The notes: a model not told the origin generated them from the sequence alone. DNA of 64,000 bases from Sipunculus nudus (GCA_026874595.1 CM049306.1:37092019-37156018); one strand, 5' to 3'; counted from the stretch's first letter, positions 1 to 12,285 are shown. Translations and numbers: made by a program.

Positions 1-1229
1 TATTTTATTATTTTCTTTTGGAACATAATGATTCAACGCTGTTTTCTAATATATTATATTTAAAGAATATTTAGGAAATATTTAGGCAATGTATAAAGCC
101 TATGTGTACATTCAGTGGCACAAACCATACAATATTGAAAGGAATTAAAGGTTGACAAATATAAAATAGCAAATGCTCAGTCAAAGGAGTTCAAACAGTC
201 AAACATAAAATATTGTTTGAAACTACAAACAGGAATTAAACATATTCAAATAAATTAAGGAAACAGAATCCTGGACAAGGTAGACATAATTTGTATTCTT
301 TGTAGTGCTGAACATGTTATTCGGCTCCTGTAAAACTGTGATCATATGCTTTACTATATTTAAACCTGTCTAATTAATATTTTCAATGTCAGAACTGATA
401 TCGGTGATGTTATATATCTACACTTCATTTACAAACTATAATTTATTTTTAAGTTAATACAACTCAAAATATGTTATTAAACAAGTCTTTCTAAGACTCA
501 ACATTTGTACAACAAAATTATTGGAATCAAAGTATATTTCTTCACTTTGACCTCAAAATATAATTCAGGTAAATTATCTCCAACAAGAAGGAAAGCTCGG
601 CAGTTGCACAAGGAACAATTGAATAAAAATTTCGGAGAGATCCGGATCCCCATCTGGATCCAGATATTTTTTAAAGGAAAAATGCTTCATTTCTGACAAT
701 GCCTAAAGAGGTAATCATCTGCCTTATGGGAGGTCTGTGCTCGCCGGGTGCTTTTCTATTTTGACACTGTTTGCGAACTGTAAATGCATCATGCGAATAA
801 TTGTATTGTTCAACAAATCTCTTTTATCGTGTTTCCTCGACGATAATATTAATATTAAGGTTCATTCACTGAAATCATACATTATTTCATAAATATAACT
901 AGACGTTCCCAAGAAATTGCTCATTCAATTATGCGTCAGCTGTTTTGGTACATATGTACTGGGTGGTTCAGACACTAAGAACTCAAGTAATGCCAAATAT
1001 ATCGTTACATGCTTTGCGTGTGACGAGACCTTTAGCAAGTGGTGATTATTAACCCGTGGTAACCTTTAAGATGACAGCTGTCAGTGTGAGTGACTCGGAG
1101 CATTAGGGAGGAAAACCTTCCAACCGTGAAGCTTGCATTATTTAGAAAGCCACTGTAACATTGGCAACTTATATATGGCGCACTAATTTAACCTGGTTAT
1201 GACATGGATGGAAATACATTTTTCAACCA

Positions 1230-1790
1230 AATTATGGTCACTGCACTTATAATGATAAAGAATGCTACCATAACCTGGTAGTGATGAATTCTGTGACAGT
1301 TACCCCAAAAATGATAAAATAACGACACCTGTTACCAAGGTATAATGATAATGAATGTCACTGTTACGTCGGTACAGATAAAGAGTGTAATTTTAACCAC
1401 ATAAATTATTCAAAATGTACAGCTGTAACAAAGGTATAATAATTAATGTCACTGGACAACAAGAAAAGATGAAATCTGCCATTGTAACCTAAGAAATTAT
1501 ATAAAATTACAGCTGTAACTTGATAATGATAAAGAATCTAATCATAACCATTATACCCCCAAAATGATTGTCATGTTAAGAGATGTGATAAAGTATCACT
1601 GTTAATTTGGTAATGATATGAAATGTTGGTCAAAACTAGATTATTAGAAAGTTTCCTTCTATGTATAGTAATCAATAAAGTAAAACTTCAGTGTTAGACA
1701 AGCAATGATGAAGACTGCTACTGTAAGCTAGGTAATGATACAGAAAGTGCCGTGTGAACTGGCTGAAGATAAGCAGTATGACAGGGTTAA
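1230..1790 (+). repeat. Degenerate 30-35 bp minisatellite at the start of B
   Basis: Repeated phrase TAATGATAAAGAATG followed by a TGTAAC- or TACC-type core, spaced about 30-36 bp and heavily mutated. The same tract recurs in every B: about 16.6-17.15, 31.19-31.74, 35.57-36.12, 49.56-50.11 and 58.02-58.56 kb. It lies in intron 2. Confidence 0.7.
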
Positions 1791-2138
1791 AAAGATAACG
1801 ATTACTAAATATATTCATATACTTATTATTCAATCAATGCACTTATTATATTAAACACAAGTAATGACACTTCCACTTATGTAGAGGAGCTCAGAGGACA
1901 TGAACGCTTTAGCTGTTTTGTAAAGCTCACGACTGCTAGTTTTAGAGACTGATCTTGGTTTCTAAGTATGTTCAGTTTGTTGTTATTCTATGTGACAACG
2001 TGATAACAGTGGCGTCAACCCCCCTAACCTTTTGGCAGTGTTTGGGGTGTTCGATTAAATCACCCTCGCCCGTCCCTTCATATCAAGAGGATAATATTAA
2101 TATATTGCAAATGAAATATATTTATGAATAGCATTATA

Positions 2139-2141
<3 letters not shown>

Positions 2142-2192
<51 letters not shown>
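2142..2192. repeat. (TA)n microsatellite, unit 1
   Basis: About 25 TA repeats between GCATTATAGACA and GAATACATCC in B. Confidence 0.95.
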
Positions 2193-2196
<4 letters not shown>

Positions 2197-3176
2197 ACAT
2201 CCTGGCTGAGGTACAATTAATACCGAGTAAATAATGAATTTTGTAAGAAGAGAAAGTGGAAACGGGGACATTATAGCTAAAGATAAACATAAGTGCCCAA
2301 TAATAAGGGACATGCAGTCATAAGATGTGTTATGTGTTCACATAACAAATGTGATATGAGTGGCCTATTAATGGATGATATGCTGCTGGATATTTATTTC
2401 ATATTATCCGCCTTTTTGAGTAACTATATTTAAAATAACTAATAGTTAAATTATCTTTTCCATTTTTGAGGTGTATTTATTTAGTATATATGCTTGATAT
2501 GGGAACACATAAGGTTTGTATATAAATTTATAATCCATAATACAATCAATACAATGCTAAAGGTATTATTTAAATTGAATTGTAGTTCAAAATATAGGTC
2601 CCCCATATAAGATATCAGAGAAAATTATCAACACTAATACCCTGCAATGCACGTTAATAATGATGAGGGATTACATTTTAGTGCTTACCTTTGCAATCAT
2701 AAACATCAAAGATCATCCATTTTTCGACTGAACGATGATATCATCTTTAATTTTTTTTTCGAAGATAAGGCGAGGGAATAAGGCTTGTTTTTAAATGAAA
2801 AATTGAATCAATCAAAATTATAAGCACGATGTTCTGAAATTATCTGCCGAATCAGGGAATATATGAAATATGTGAAAAGGAGAACTAGATGTGAAGAATG
2901 AATATGCAATGCAGTCTTTTGAAAAGATATATACAATTAAATCGATAGCAACCTAAGATACTTTCTGTTCAAAGTTTTACATTGGAAATTCTCTAAAAAG
3001 ACTCTAAATCCTTTGCTAGTTAAAATTAAAAAAAAAACAGACTGCAGCCTTATGTATTTTGTAGGATAGAGCCTGAAACAAAAGGGTTATTTGTTCTGTG
3101 ATCAGGTTACAAAAAAACATAATAACCTCCTGTGATTCATTAAAATATAATTTCTTTAAAATTTCTTTAAAACATT

Positions 3177-3305
3177 TTTGGTTCCTGATGTTGGCACCTC
3201 GATACAGATAGATATCTTTATCCTGAAAAAAAAGTATTTACCTTCTGAGTTTAATTAAATATAAATATATCCATCTGTATGCAGGTGCCAGCATCAGGAA
3301 CAAAA
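3177..3305. repeat. 130-bp snap-back hairpin (MITE-like), B block
   Basis: Arms of about 45 bp: GGTTCCTGATGTTGGCACCT on the left, and AGGTGCCAGCATCAGGAAC on the right, separated by about 40 bp. Other copies: 18558-18688, 33137-33267, 37527-37655, 52196-52324 and 60717-60850. The arms pair best in the old copy at 52.2 kb. It lies in intron 2. It may be a non-autonomous DNA transposon or the source of a hairpin RNA. No target-site duplication could be made out. Confidence 0.75.
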
Positions 3306-3622
3306 CATATTATATTGTGTTTATTATTTAATTTATTGAAGATTTAGGAAAGAGGATAGCCATGAAAAGTTGAAAGAAGTACATAAAGAGAAACAGGGTC
3401 ATAAATACATTGGTGGATATTTACATAGATGAGGCTGTATTATATTTAAAAACAGAAGAGCTTTGATTTTAGATCTGTTCACTCCTAGGCAGAATTTGCT
3501 TTTCAGTCAAAGGGGTGATGTTTCTTTGCAATGATTGGGTCATTAAACATGATGCAAAGAAGATAAGAGAAAAAGATTGTGATCTTTATTCTCTAAAAAA
3601 CTTAGGTTTAAGCTGTAGCCAA

Positions 3623-3635
3623 CCCCCCCCCCCCC
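3623..3635. repeat. Poly-C tract of B (C13)
   Basis: Length varies by copy: C16 at 19010-19025, C12 at 33589-33600, C18 at 37982-37999 and C12 at 61333-61344. It interrupts any reading frame here. Confidence 0.9.
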
Positions 3636-5924
3636 ATCCATCCCTCCACTTAAAGCGGGAAAAAATTCGGTTACAAAATATTTATTTCCATTTGTTCTTC
3701 TCCAAAAATGACATTTTATTCGAGCCGCATGCGATTGCGGATGCCGCGGTTAAGAGGTCATCCCTGTGTTTTTTTTACAACAAAATGTTTAACATTCAGT
3801 TGGTTGATTTTGAGCTGTATGCTGGCTATCTATGTGGCTTTATTCGGGACAAAACCAAAGCGTTCATTCAAATTTAAGGAATCATAGCCTGACCCAAATA
3901 TATTCCTTGACAAATACCGAAGGACATCCAAACGAAATTAACATCACTGACGTTGACAAGCTTTGACATGTTAGTTTCAGGTACCATCGCCCACTTTTAT
4001 GCTAAGCACTTCATTAAGGGTGACTTCGGACTATGGTTGCTCCCGAATTCGCAGAAATATTATGGTATTACATGTTTATTTATATTCTTCTTATTATTCA
4101 CCTATCTGTCTTCAGGAAACTTTTTATCAAACGTGTGATTTCATACTGATGGTTTATGGCGTTGCAATATTTTGACAAATCTTAAAATAATAGGACAAGT
4201 TGATGTACTAATGTATGGTAATATTTTAAGTTTCTGATTCAGATCGCTGGATTCCCCTAATGTTTTATCACATTTTGCATCAGTGCATATTTATTTCAAA
4301 GGAGCTTTAACTTTACATACTCAAAACCCCTACAGCTATTTGGTGTTAGTTATTCACACTTTGTCACTTTTTCTCTATTTTATTATTTTCTTTTGGAACA
4401 TAATGATTAAACGCTGTTTTCTAATATATTATATTTAAAGAATATTTAGGAAATATTTAGGCAATGTATAAAGCCTATGTGTACATTCAGTGGCACAAAC
4501 ATACAATATTGAAAGGAAGTAAAGGTTGACAAATAAAAAATATAGCAAATGCTCAGTCAAAGGAGTTCAAACAGTCATAAAATATTGTTTGAAACTACAA
4601 ACAGGAATTAAACATATTCAAATAAATTAAGGAACAGAATCCTGGACAAGGTAGACATAATTTGTATTCTTTGTAGTGCTGAACATGTTATTCGGCTCCT
4701 GTAAAACTGTGATCATATGCTTTACTATATTTAAACCTGTCTAATTAATATTTTCAATGTCAGAACTGATATCGGTGATGTTTTATATCTACACTTCATT
4801 TACGAACTATAATTCATTTTAAGTTAATACAACTCAAAATATGTTATTAAACAAGTCTTTCTGAGACTCAACATTTGTACAACAAAATTATTGGAATCAA
4901 AGTATATTTCTTCACTTTGACCTGAAAATATAATTCAGGTAAATTATCTCCAACAAGAAGGAAAGCTCGGCAGTTGCACAAGGAACAATAGAATAAAAAT
5001 TTCGGAGAGATCCGGGTCCCCATCTGGATCCAGATATTTTTTAAAGGAAAAATGCTTCATTTCTGACAATGCCTAAAGAGGTAATCATCTGCCTTATGGG
5101 AGGTCTGTGCTCGCCGGGTGCTTTTCTATTTTGACACTGTTTGCGAACTGTAAATGCATCATGCGAATAATTGTATTGTTCAACAAATCTCTTTTATCGT
5201 GTTTTCTCGAAGATAATATTAATATTAAGGTTCATTCACTGAAATCATACATTATTTCATAAATATAACTAGACGTTCCCATGAAATTGCTCATTCAATT
5301 ATGCGTCAGCTGTTTTGGTACATATGTACTGGGTGGTTCAGACACTAAGAACTCAAGTAATGCCAAATATATCGTTACATGCTTTGCGTGTGACGAGACC
5401 TTTAGCAAGTGGTGATTATTAACCCGTGGTAACCTTTAAGATGACAGCTGTCAGTGTGAGTGACTCGGAGCATTAGGGAGGAAAACCTTCCAACCGTGAA
5501 GCTGGCAACATTTATGAAACTGTATCACGTACATGGGAACGAATTCTCATGATCTGCTTGTGTACCATATGGACCCTTTTGAGTTCCATCGCCGCGTTCG
5601 TTTCTGGACCGATCTTTCTGTAACCTGCCATAAGTGTCGAATCGTATGTTGGCTGGTGCCTAACAAAGATTTGTGGCGCCACCTACACCCCCTTTTGCTT
5701 GGTCTCCATTTGTGCGCAATTTGTAGGGATCATTAACCATTTCTCAGGAGTAGTTTTATGTACTGGGAGGCAATTATGCATTTCCTTAGATCTGGGACAC
5801 CTCCATCTCGTACTGAAGACTTCACCATCTGCAATCGTTTTTGCGTTGCGTCCATCCTGTTGTTTGCTTAGGATTAAAATCAATCATATCTCAGCAGAGG
5901 TACAATGTAGTAGGGCCTGCGGAA

Positions 5925-5967
5925 GGGGGGGGGGGAGGGTTGACCCACAGTCCGTGCCCCCCCCCCC
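5925..5967. repeat. Facing G11 and C11 runs
   Basis: G11 (5925-5935) and C11 (5957-5967), 21 bp apart, can pair as a hairpin or form quadruplex/i-motif structures. Equivalent runs are G7/C11 at 21324-21362 and G6/C13 at 40253-40292. They sit in a small GC-rich island in AT-rich DNA. Confidence 0.7.
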
Positions 5968-6339
5968 TCGGTGGGGCCTCCTTTAAGATTCAGTTCGGAG
6001 CTGGCTACATCTAAGAAAGTGCGGATAAGGCCGGGCCGGAAAAAAGTCTGTAAGAAGTGGGGCGGGCTGCGGGTTGATTAGTATAACATGAACATAAAAT
6101 TTCACTTGAAACAAACTATCGTTTGAAGACGTTGAATATTTTGCATAAAGTGTTTTCAGTTGTTGGAAAAATAGTAATATAAAAAGATAAATGTTAAGAA
6201 TTTTTCATTTATTCCTGTTAACCCCTTACACTGACAATTGTAACAACACATTGCAAATGTTTCTTTTCTAGGTATAACGTCACTTTGAGTACCTTTGTTT
6301 CCTGGTATTGATATGCTACAACAACTTTCACCCGGCTTA

Positions 6340-6800
6340 TGAGAGTGAATGATACTGTAACATGGTAATGAAAAAGCACATTTTCCTGACCATCATAGCA
6401 TTCTGACCGAGATAATGGAAAAGAATGCTTCAGTAACCTGGTAATATTAAAGCATGTTTTCATGACCACCATAGCATTCTGAACGAGATCATGGTAAAGA
6501 ATACTTCCGTAACCTGATAACGATAACGAACCATCATATTACGGCTACCTAGGTAATGCCAATAATGTTATAGGAGCCAATGTGCCATTCTGAGTGAGAT
6601 GATGAAAAGAATGCTACCAAAACTGGTAATGATAAAGAATGTTACCGTGAACTAGAAATGATAGAACATTACCATTATCTAGATCATGTTAAAGATTGCC
6701 ACTGTAAAATAGGTTATATGGAACTTTTTACCGTTAACTAAGTAATGTTAAAGAAAGACACTGTAAGATGGGCATCAATACAGGAAAACACCGTTGATTT
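6340..6800 (+). repeat. Second tract of the same minisatellite, in left C
   Basis: Phrases such as GTAACCTGGTAATGATAAAG and AAGAATGCTACC recur as in B. Also at 21.73-22.20 kb. In unit 3 (about 40.67-40.92 kb) about 300 bp of the tract is missing. It also lies in intron 2. Confidence 0.65.
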
Positions 6801-7260
6801 CTGTGTGACCATACGCAGTATGGCAGTGTCATAAAAAAATGATAATATAGATTGTATTTTGACCTAGTATATGACAGTACATGACGACACAGAGGTAAAG
6901 GACATGCACGTTTTAACTATGAGATAAACAATGTAAGATAGGCATTAATACAGACATACTGGAGTGTCATCAAATTACATGAAAACAAAGATTGTATTTG
7001 ACCTTGGTAATGACAATACGCAGAGGTAATTAAAGGATATGTGCGTTCTGGCTGTCTATTATTCAAACATGCATAGGAAAGCTGGTGTAAACAATGTGCA
7101 GACAGTTCCTGGAGTTCCAGATGTCTGGGTAAACGTGAAGTTCTGTTTGTTTCTATTCTGTGATCCTGACAAAATGTAACAAAACAATCAGACTTAACTG
7201 ATGTAGTAAATTATTTTGTTGATGTGAAAATTCGGGAAAATATGATGCATAAACCCTCAC

Positions 7261-7638
7261 CTTGAGAACCGTGCTGTTACTGTTCTCCTTGCAGCAAACC
7301 TTTTTCGTGCGTTCGGCGTAATCGTATTTGTTTGTTTTTTTTTCTGACATTTCTCCAGGCACACGGAACTCATGTTAAGACACGAGGCTTGTATCTGGTA
7401 GGGCCTCCTCTGATCGTATGATTCGTAATTAATTCTGCATTCACACCAAAAGAAAAAAAACTCTGTAGCATTGAATAATCATAATAAAAACTAACGTAAA
7501 ATAAGAGTTATACGGGGTTTTCTGAAGGGCCCACATCTGTGGCGTCCTACTCGGTGGTATCCAGCGTCCTCCACGCACTGATTTGCATGCGCAGAAAACA
7601 GCAAATAACACGGAACAGCAAAACACAACGCCTCTCAT
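7261..7638 (-). pseudogene. Damaged exons 1-2 of the same gene family (gene 1)
   Basis: Exon 1 (7638-7514) is open and keeps the signal peptide, with L for F inside it and P-Q-M in place of P-L-R. The GAG|GTGGGC donor is lost, leaving only the GTATAAC donor. Exon 2 (7446-7261) carries T9 instead of T7 on the plus strand, a two-base insertion that shifts the frame. About 160-200 bp upstream of exon 2, including its CAG acceptor, are missing when compared with 22840-23030. Exon 3, if it exists, lies left of the window. Probably nonfunctional unless it is spliced differently. Confidence 0.55.
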
Positions 7639-7779
7639 TATTTTTGCTTCCTGATGATATAGAAAAAGGAAATTCCAATCTTTAAAATAATCTGTACTCT
7701 CCTGTCCGTAGGGAGAGTATGTCAAACGTACGTTTCCTGTCATATTTATCTTCCAGGAGTACATATTTAAAACAGGTTA

Positions 7780-8690
7780 ACCATTTTACGAAATTAAGGC
7801 TTATAGCTTCAAATTTGGGCCCGAAAATGATATGTTGTAGCATTTTGAGTGCAGTGTCCCCTCACGAAAATGAAAAATCACCTCGACATATTAGTGTATG
7901 ACATAAGAGGTAAAAGATGCAAAAGGATTCCTGCAAAACTGTGGCATGCAGAATGCTTTATGCAAGACGCAGGAACAAGCACGCAGGCGAAATGCAGAAA
8001 AACGTACAAACAGACAGACATTTTGAAAGAGTGACATAAAATTGAGACATGATGACAATACCATGCTTTGTCGAAGACACAGAAGAAGAAAATAAAGTTT
8101 GGTTCATTTAATTTAGGTTGATAGTTTCTGAGATATGATCAAAAACATATGTTGTAGTGTTTTGTGTTCAGCGCCCCCTAGCAGCTATTTTCAGAAATAA
8201 AAAAAAATCAATTTCGAGATATTAGTGGACGACATAAGATGTGTCAATTGTAAAAGGATCCCTTTCAAACACAATCCTAGAGTAAGACAAGAACCAGCAA
8301 GAAGGTGAAATTAAGGACAACTGACAGATAGTCAGACTTACCGACAAAGTGAAACAAAGTTGAGAAAAGATGACTAGAGCAAGTTATGAAAAAGACGCAG
8401 AGGAAGAAAATGAGCCTAAGATTTTGACGATAGAACCAATTTTGATGATGAAAATAATATTTCAAGGTTTTTTTAAAGACCTTGACCTTGGCCTGTGACA
8501 TATTTTGACAAAATAAAAAATATCTCAGAACTTGTCACTTTCAATCGACTGTATAAGTTTCAGATTGATTGCTCTAAAATTGCAGCCAGGAGATAACTGA
8601 GAAACAAAAAATCAAATACAGAACACACAAACAAACATACGCAACTAACCAACATGCTTGCCAAAATCGAAGATTTCCGGCAAGCAACAA
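7780..8690. repeat. 330-bp repeat array with terminal hairpin, upstream of gene 1
   Basis: About two units, marked by TGACATAAGATGT-like phrases at 7899 and 8230 (331 bp apart) and by CAGCGCCCCCTAGC. It ends with a GACCTTGACCTTGG segment, an ACAAACAAACA run and the hairpin TGCTTGCC/GGCAAGCA (8655-8662/8679-8686). Equivalent arrays: 23330-24262 and 42010-42930. They begin only 150-200 bp upstream of exon 1 and so make up the promoter-proximal region of each gene. Confidence 0.7.
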
Positions 8691-9252
8691 ACTAACTTAC
8701 TTACTACTTTACAGTTTTCTTCTGATATCGAAGTTCACCTTTCGTCGGTATCTGGTAGAAACTCTCAATTACGTTTGGCCTCAAGACACCAAAGCGCATC
8801 CAAAGCAGTCATGAGACAGATCATATGACATGACATCAATATAATTAATTAAACAAATGCTGACGCTGTGTATCACCGAAACAGTTCATTGGTGCACCCC
8901 TCCTTATATAAACGTACGGTTGGCAAGGCTCCACCAGTCCTTGCCAGCTCACAGAGTGCACTTTATACAGAGAAATTATTAGTGTAAACAACAATTAAGG
9001 GATGCCTGCATTAGGGATCACCAAAACCCGCAGAAAATTCGGTTGTTTGGAACAAATCAATAAACAAATTAAATATACCGTTCTTTTCCGTATTTTTCTT
9101 AAATATGCAGATAAATATGCATTTGTTTTTCATTTTCTTTTTTATTTTCCGTACTTTCTAACATAAGACTGAGTACAGAGGGCCTTTTCATTTCTATCAC
9201 CCTGCACTCAGCATTTGACATGCGAGTTAGGACCTTTGGTCTAATTTGATGA

Positions 9253-9660
9253 TTCTCTGTAACAGGAAGAGCCTTGAAACAGCCGGAAGGAGGAGCACCA
9301 CCTGTACATCTTGACAAGCAATGGGCACTAGTTGTATGACGTCAGCGGCACATTTAATCTGTACGACTCTGCGAGGCCAGTGCCCATAGGCGTGTTCGAT
9401 TGGCCGTTTTTCGTGAAGTAAATTTAAGCTGCGCCGTCCTGCGCAGTTACCAAAAGGTGCTTTAACAGGGGAGTATCCAGAATTTATCCAGAAAAGGGGC
9501 CCTGCGACGCATGATGGGCACATGGGGAGAAAGGTGCTACATGATGGCATAGATTACGCCTTTGTGTATAAAAGAGCCTGGATATAGCCGGAAGGAGGAG
9601 CAACACCTGTACCTCTTGGCCAGGAATTGACCTATCCACCGCAGCCGAAATGCTCCGCCC
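9253..9660. repeat. Direct duplication of a roughly 310-bp module
   Basis: AGCCGGAAGGAGGAGCA occurs at about 9280 and again about 310 bp later, each with CACCTGTAC and CTTG downstream. Also in unit 2 (about 24945-25320) and unit 3 (about 43500-43870). It gives rise to long chance frames on the minus strand. Confidence 0.6.
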
Positions 9661-10203
9661 TTTTAACACATTATTATAATGAGCTCCCAAAATGCTCCTA
9701 CAGAGAAGGTCTTCCATGCCCATGGAAGCGAGTGCTTCTTACAACATAATGATGACGTCATATTGATTGACGTCATCAACTAGTATCGCCTGACCATTGA
9801 TTACTATATAGTAGTCATTATGAGTTCTGTCTTTCAATATTTTGGATTATTTGTTTCAAACGAATCATGTGCCAGGTAAGACATTATTATTCACTCGGTA
9901 GTCAAGGAATAGCTCCTGCAACCTATAGCCTTGAACTTTTTATACTGTCTGCTTTGTATAGAAAAAAATATCCCGGAAAACATGCAGACATGGGTACTGG
10001 TAGTATATACAGACTACACGTGATTTGTTTGACAAGGCTCTGTCAAATTATGGAAAATTTTGTTTTTGTCGCTTAACAATGTTTAAGGTCACCTGATTGG
10101 TTGCTCGTTAGTCCAATGCTTATGATAATTCAATGAATGAATATGCGATTAAGGTCACATAGAGTTCATGGATAGGTCAATTGGCGCCAGTTGTGTGACG
10201 TCA
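9337..10203. promoter_or_regulatory. Cluster of TGACGTCA palindromes
   Basis: Perfect CRE/ATF-type palindromes at 9337-9344, 9753-9760, 9768-9775 and 10196-10203; another at 13191-13198. They are conserved in unit 2, and unit 3 has extra TGACG motifs between the middle pair. They lie in the intergenic segment about 1.7-2.6 kb upstream of exon 1. Function is unknown. Confidence 0.25.
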
Positions 10204-10244
10204 GTGGCACATTTATTCTGTACGACTCTGCGACGAATGAGGGG

Positions 10245-11410
10245 CACATTGAGAGGGAGGTATCTATGACATTGCCCAGAATACGCCTTTATGTTTTGAA
10301 TTGCACGTTGTTGACCAATTCCTTCACGGAGGTGTCATCTGTTAGTCATGTAAGAGGTTATTATGCGTAAGATACGTCCTTATTCTGCATAGCCTGACTA
10401 ACCTCATTCCGCCTTAACAGTCGCAGTATATAAAATAACTTTAACTCAAAATTATATTTCTTTCATAAATCATAATACTATATCATTATCTATTTAGGGT
10501 CGCAAAACATTTATAACATGGTAATAAAATTTATTTTCAGCGACATGAGCGAATCTAACTATAATTTGCTGTTGCGAGCGCGGTTATCCAAAAAAAAAAA
10601 TTCCTCAACCGTCTACATGGAAGATAAGGGTATAATGATTACTACTCATGACAGCTGCCATTTTTCGTGAAAATTAAAAAGGTTTGCTATCGTCCAGTGT
10701 CCGTAGGGGACATGCGTGTATTCATGCGGTCAGAAATTCAACAAACATGCAGAGGGAGTTACAACGTATTTTTCTGGAACATTGTAGATATTGTAAGAAT
10801 GTTTTGAAACATATCTTTCTAAAGTTAATATCTGTCATATCAACTAAAGTTAATCCCGTGAACCATTTTAAAAAAATAGGCGAGACAACCGCACATAGGC
10901 TATTCGGTTTACTTATATCCATTTGTTTGTAACAGGTGGGGGCGCCAAAATAATCCAAACACATTCAACAATTACTTGTTGTAAGTCAGACGAGCCAGAG
11001 TTTTATGAAGGGAGTGTTGCTACTACATGTTTCAACACGTCCGCACATGAGCTTCTTCCACAGGCTGCCACTGGTCGTTGCGGAGCGCCACCTTGTGTCT
11101 GTGTAAGAGACTAGTCCGCACATATGCAACCTACCATCTCAGGCCACATGGTTTTTCTGTTTCTCAACATTGGCGCATGACGTGCACATGGAGAGTGGGG
11201 TATCTATGACATTGCCTAGATTATTTGTGTATAGAATGGCACATTGTTGACCAATTCCTGCACGGAGGTGCCGTCTGTTAGTCCAGTGAGGGATCATTAA
11301 TCGTAAGATACGTCCTTATTTTGCACAGTATGCGGCTAACCTAATACTGACATTCCGCCTTAACAGTTGTTGCAAATAAAATATCTTAAACACAAAACCG
11401 TTACAGGCAC
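10245..11410. repeat. Direct duplication of a roughly 210-bp module, 940 bp apart
   Basis: GGTATCTATGACATTGCC, ACCAATTCCT.CACGGAGGTG and GTAAGATACGTCCTTATT occur in 10245-10460 and again in 11185-11410. Also at 25916-26130 and 26860-27075. Unit 3 has a single copy (44510-44720). Confidence 0.65.
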
Positions 11411-11459
11411 CTTCAGTCTTATTATAAAGCTTAATACTATTTCGTTAACTATTAAGGGA

Positions 11460-12285
11460 TGCGATAAATTTAGAAAGAAATAAGAGGAAGAAATTAGCCA
11501 TAGTTTGTAAATATTAGACCAATATTCACAAATTTACGATGGAAATAATAATTGGACTCTTTTTCATGACTTAGACGTTGATCTATTTAAAAATACATAA
11601 CAGCTTCAAGAAATATTTCCGATATACAATTTATGAACGTAACAAAGTGATTCCTGGTAAACTGTGGCCTATAGAATGCTAAATAACAGAGGCAAGAAGG
11701 CAAAATTAAGGACAAATGAAAACAGACAGACATATTGAAAATTCACACCAAGCTGAGACCAGTTGACTACACTATGTTATGCAGGAGACTAAGGTGAAAA
11801 TTGAGCCAAAGTTTGTGAAGATAGAGCCAGAATTGACAAAGTTATGAGGAAAATAAGATTTAAAACTGTTTCGAAGTCACAGACATACTGACAAGTGACA
11901 CAAATCGGAGACCAGATGAAGAAGACCTAGAGGACGAAAATAAGCTAGAGTTTATGTAATTAATTTTTTTAGTTTTGGAGATTTGGCCAAAAAAGATAGG
12001 TTGTAGTATGCAGCACCCCCTACCGACCATACACCGGGAATGAAAAATCACCTTCGAGATATTAGGTGTTTGACATAAGATGTACCAGTTTCAAAGGATT
12101 TCTGCAAAACTGTGGCCTGTAGAATGGTATATGTAAGACACAAGAACCAGAAAGTAGGTGAAATTCAGGACAGCTGACAGAGAGATAGACATACTGACAG
12201 AATGACACAAAGTTGAGACAAGATGAAAGAATATAGTTATGTTGAAGACACAGAGGAAGAAAATAAGCTTTAGTTTATGTAATTT
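11460..12285. repeat. Second array of the 330-bp repeat
   Basis: About 2.5 units with phrases such as CTGCAAAACTGTGGCC, GACACAAAGTTGAGAC and AGAGGAAGAAAATAAGC. Also at 27130-27970. Absent from unit 3. Confidence 0.7.

Noticed and set aside
505-696. 63-codon frame repeated in young A blocks
   Set aside because: It starts at TTG, has a stop in the copy at 4.99 kb and is disrupted in the old copy. It overlaps the truncated GGATCC dispersed repeat.
2078-2290. Frames encoding I-Y repeats (also at 17.5, 32.1 and 36.5 kb)
   Set aside because: These are translations of the (TA)n microsatellite and differ in length with the tract.
2690-2770. Possible minus-strand exon in B ending CAAAG|GTAAGC
   Set aside because: The donor is good, but the region upstream is A-rich with no acceptor tract. 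The phase does not fit between exons 2 and 3, which already join in phase 0.
3515-3877. 120-codon open frame on the plus strand in B
   Set aside because: It runs through the variable poly-C tract and T-runs, so the frame differs in every copy. The old copy at 61.5 kb has a stop in the best-kept part.
5533-5986. Overlapping 60-95 codon frames at the start of C, both strands
   Set aside because: Open in young units but disrupted or with many amino-acid changes in the old copy at 63.4-63.8 kb. No acceptor or donor places them in the gene model, and no family was recognised.
7780-8690. CRISPR-like array
   Set aside because: The repeats are about 330 bp, degenerate and without spacers, in a eukaryotic setting.
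8891-8912. ATTGG plus TATATAAA, promoter-like
   Set aside because: On the plus strand, pointing to no gene or conserved frame. The TATA-like motif is deleted in unit 3. Chance occurrence in AT-rich DNA is likely.
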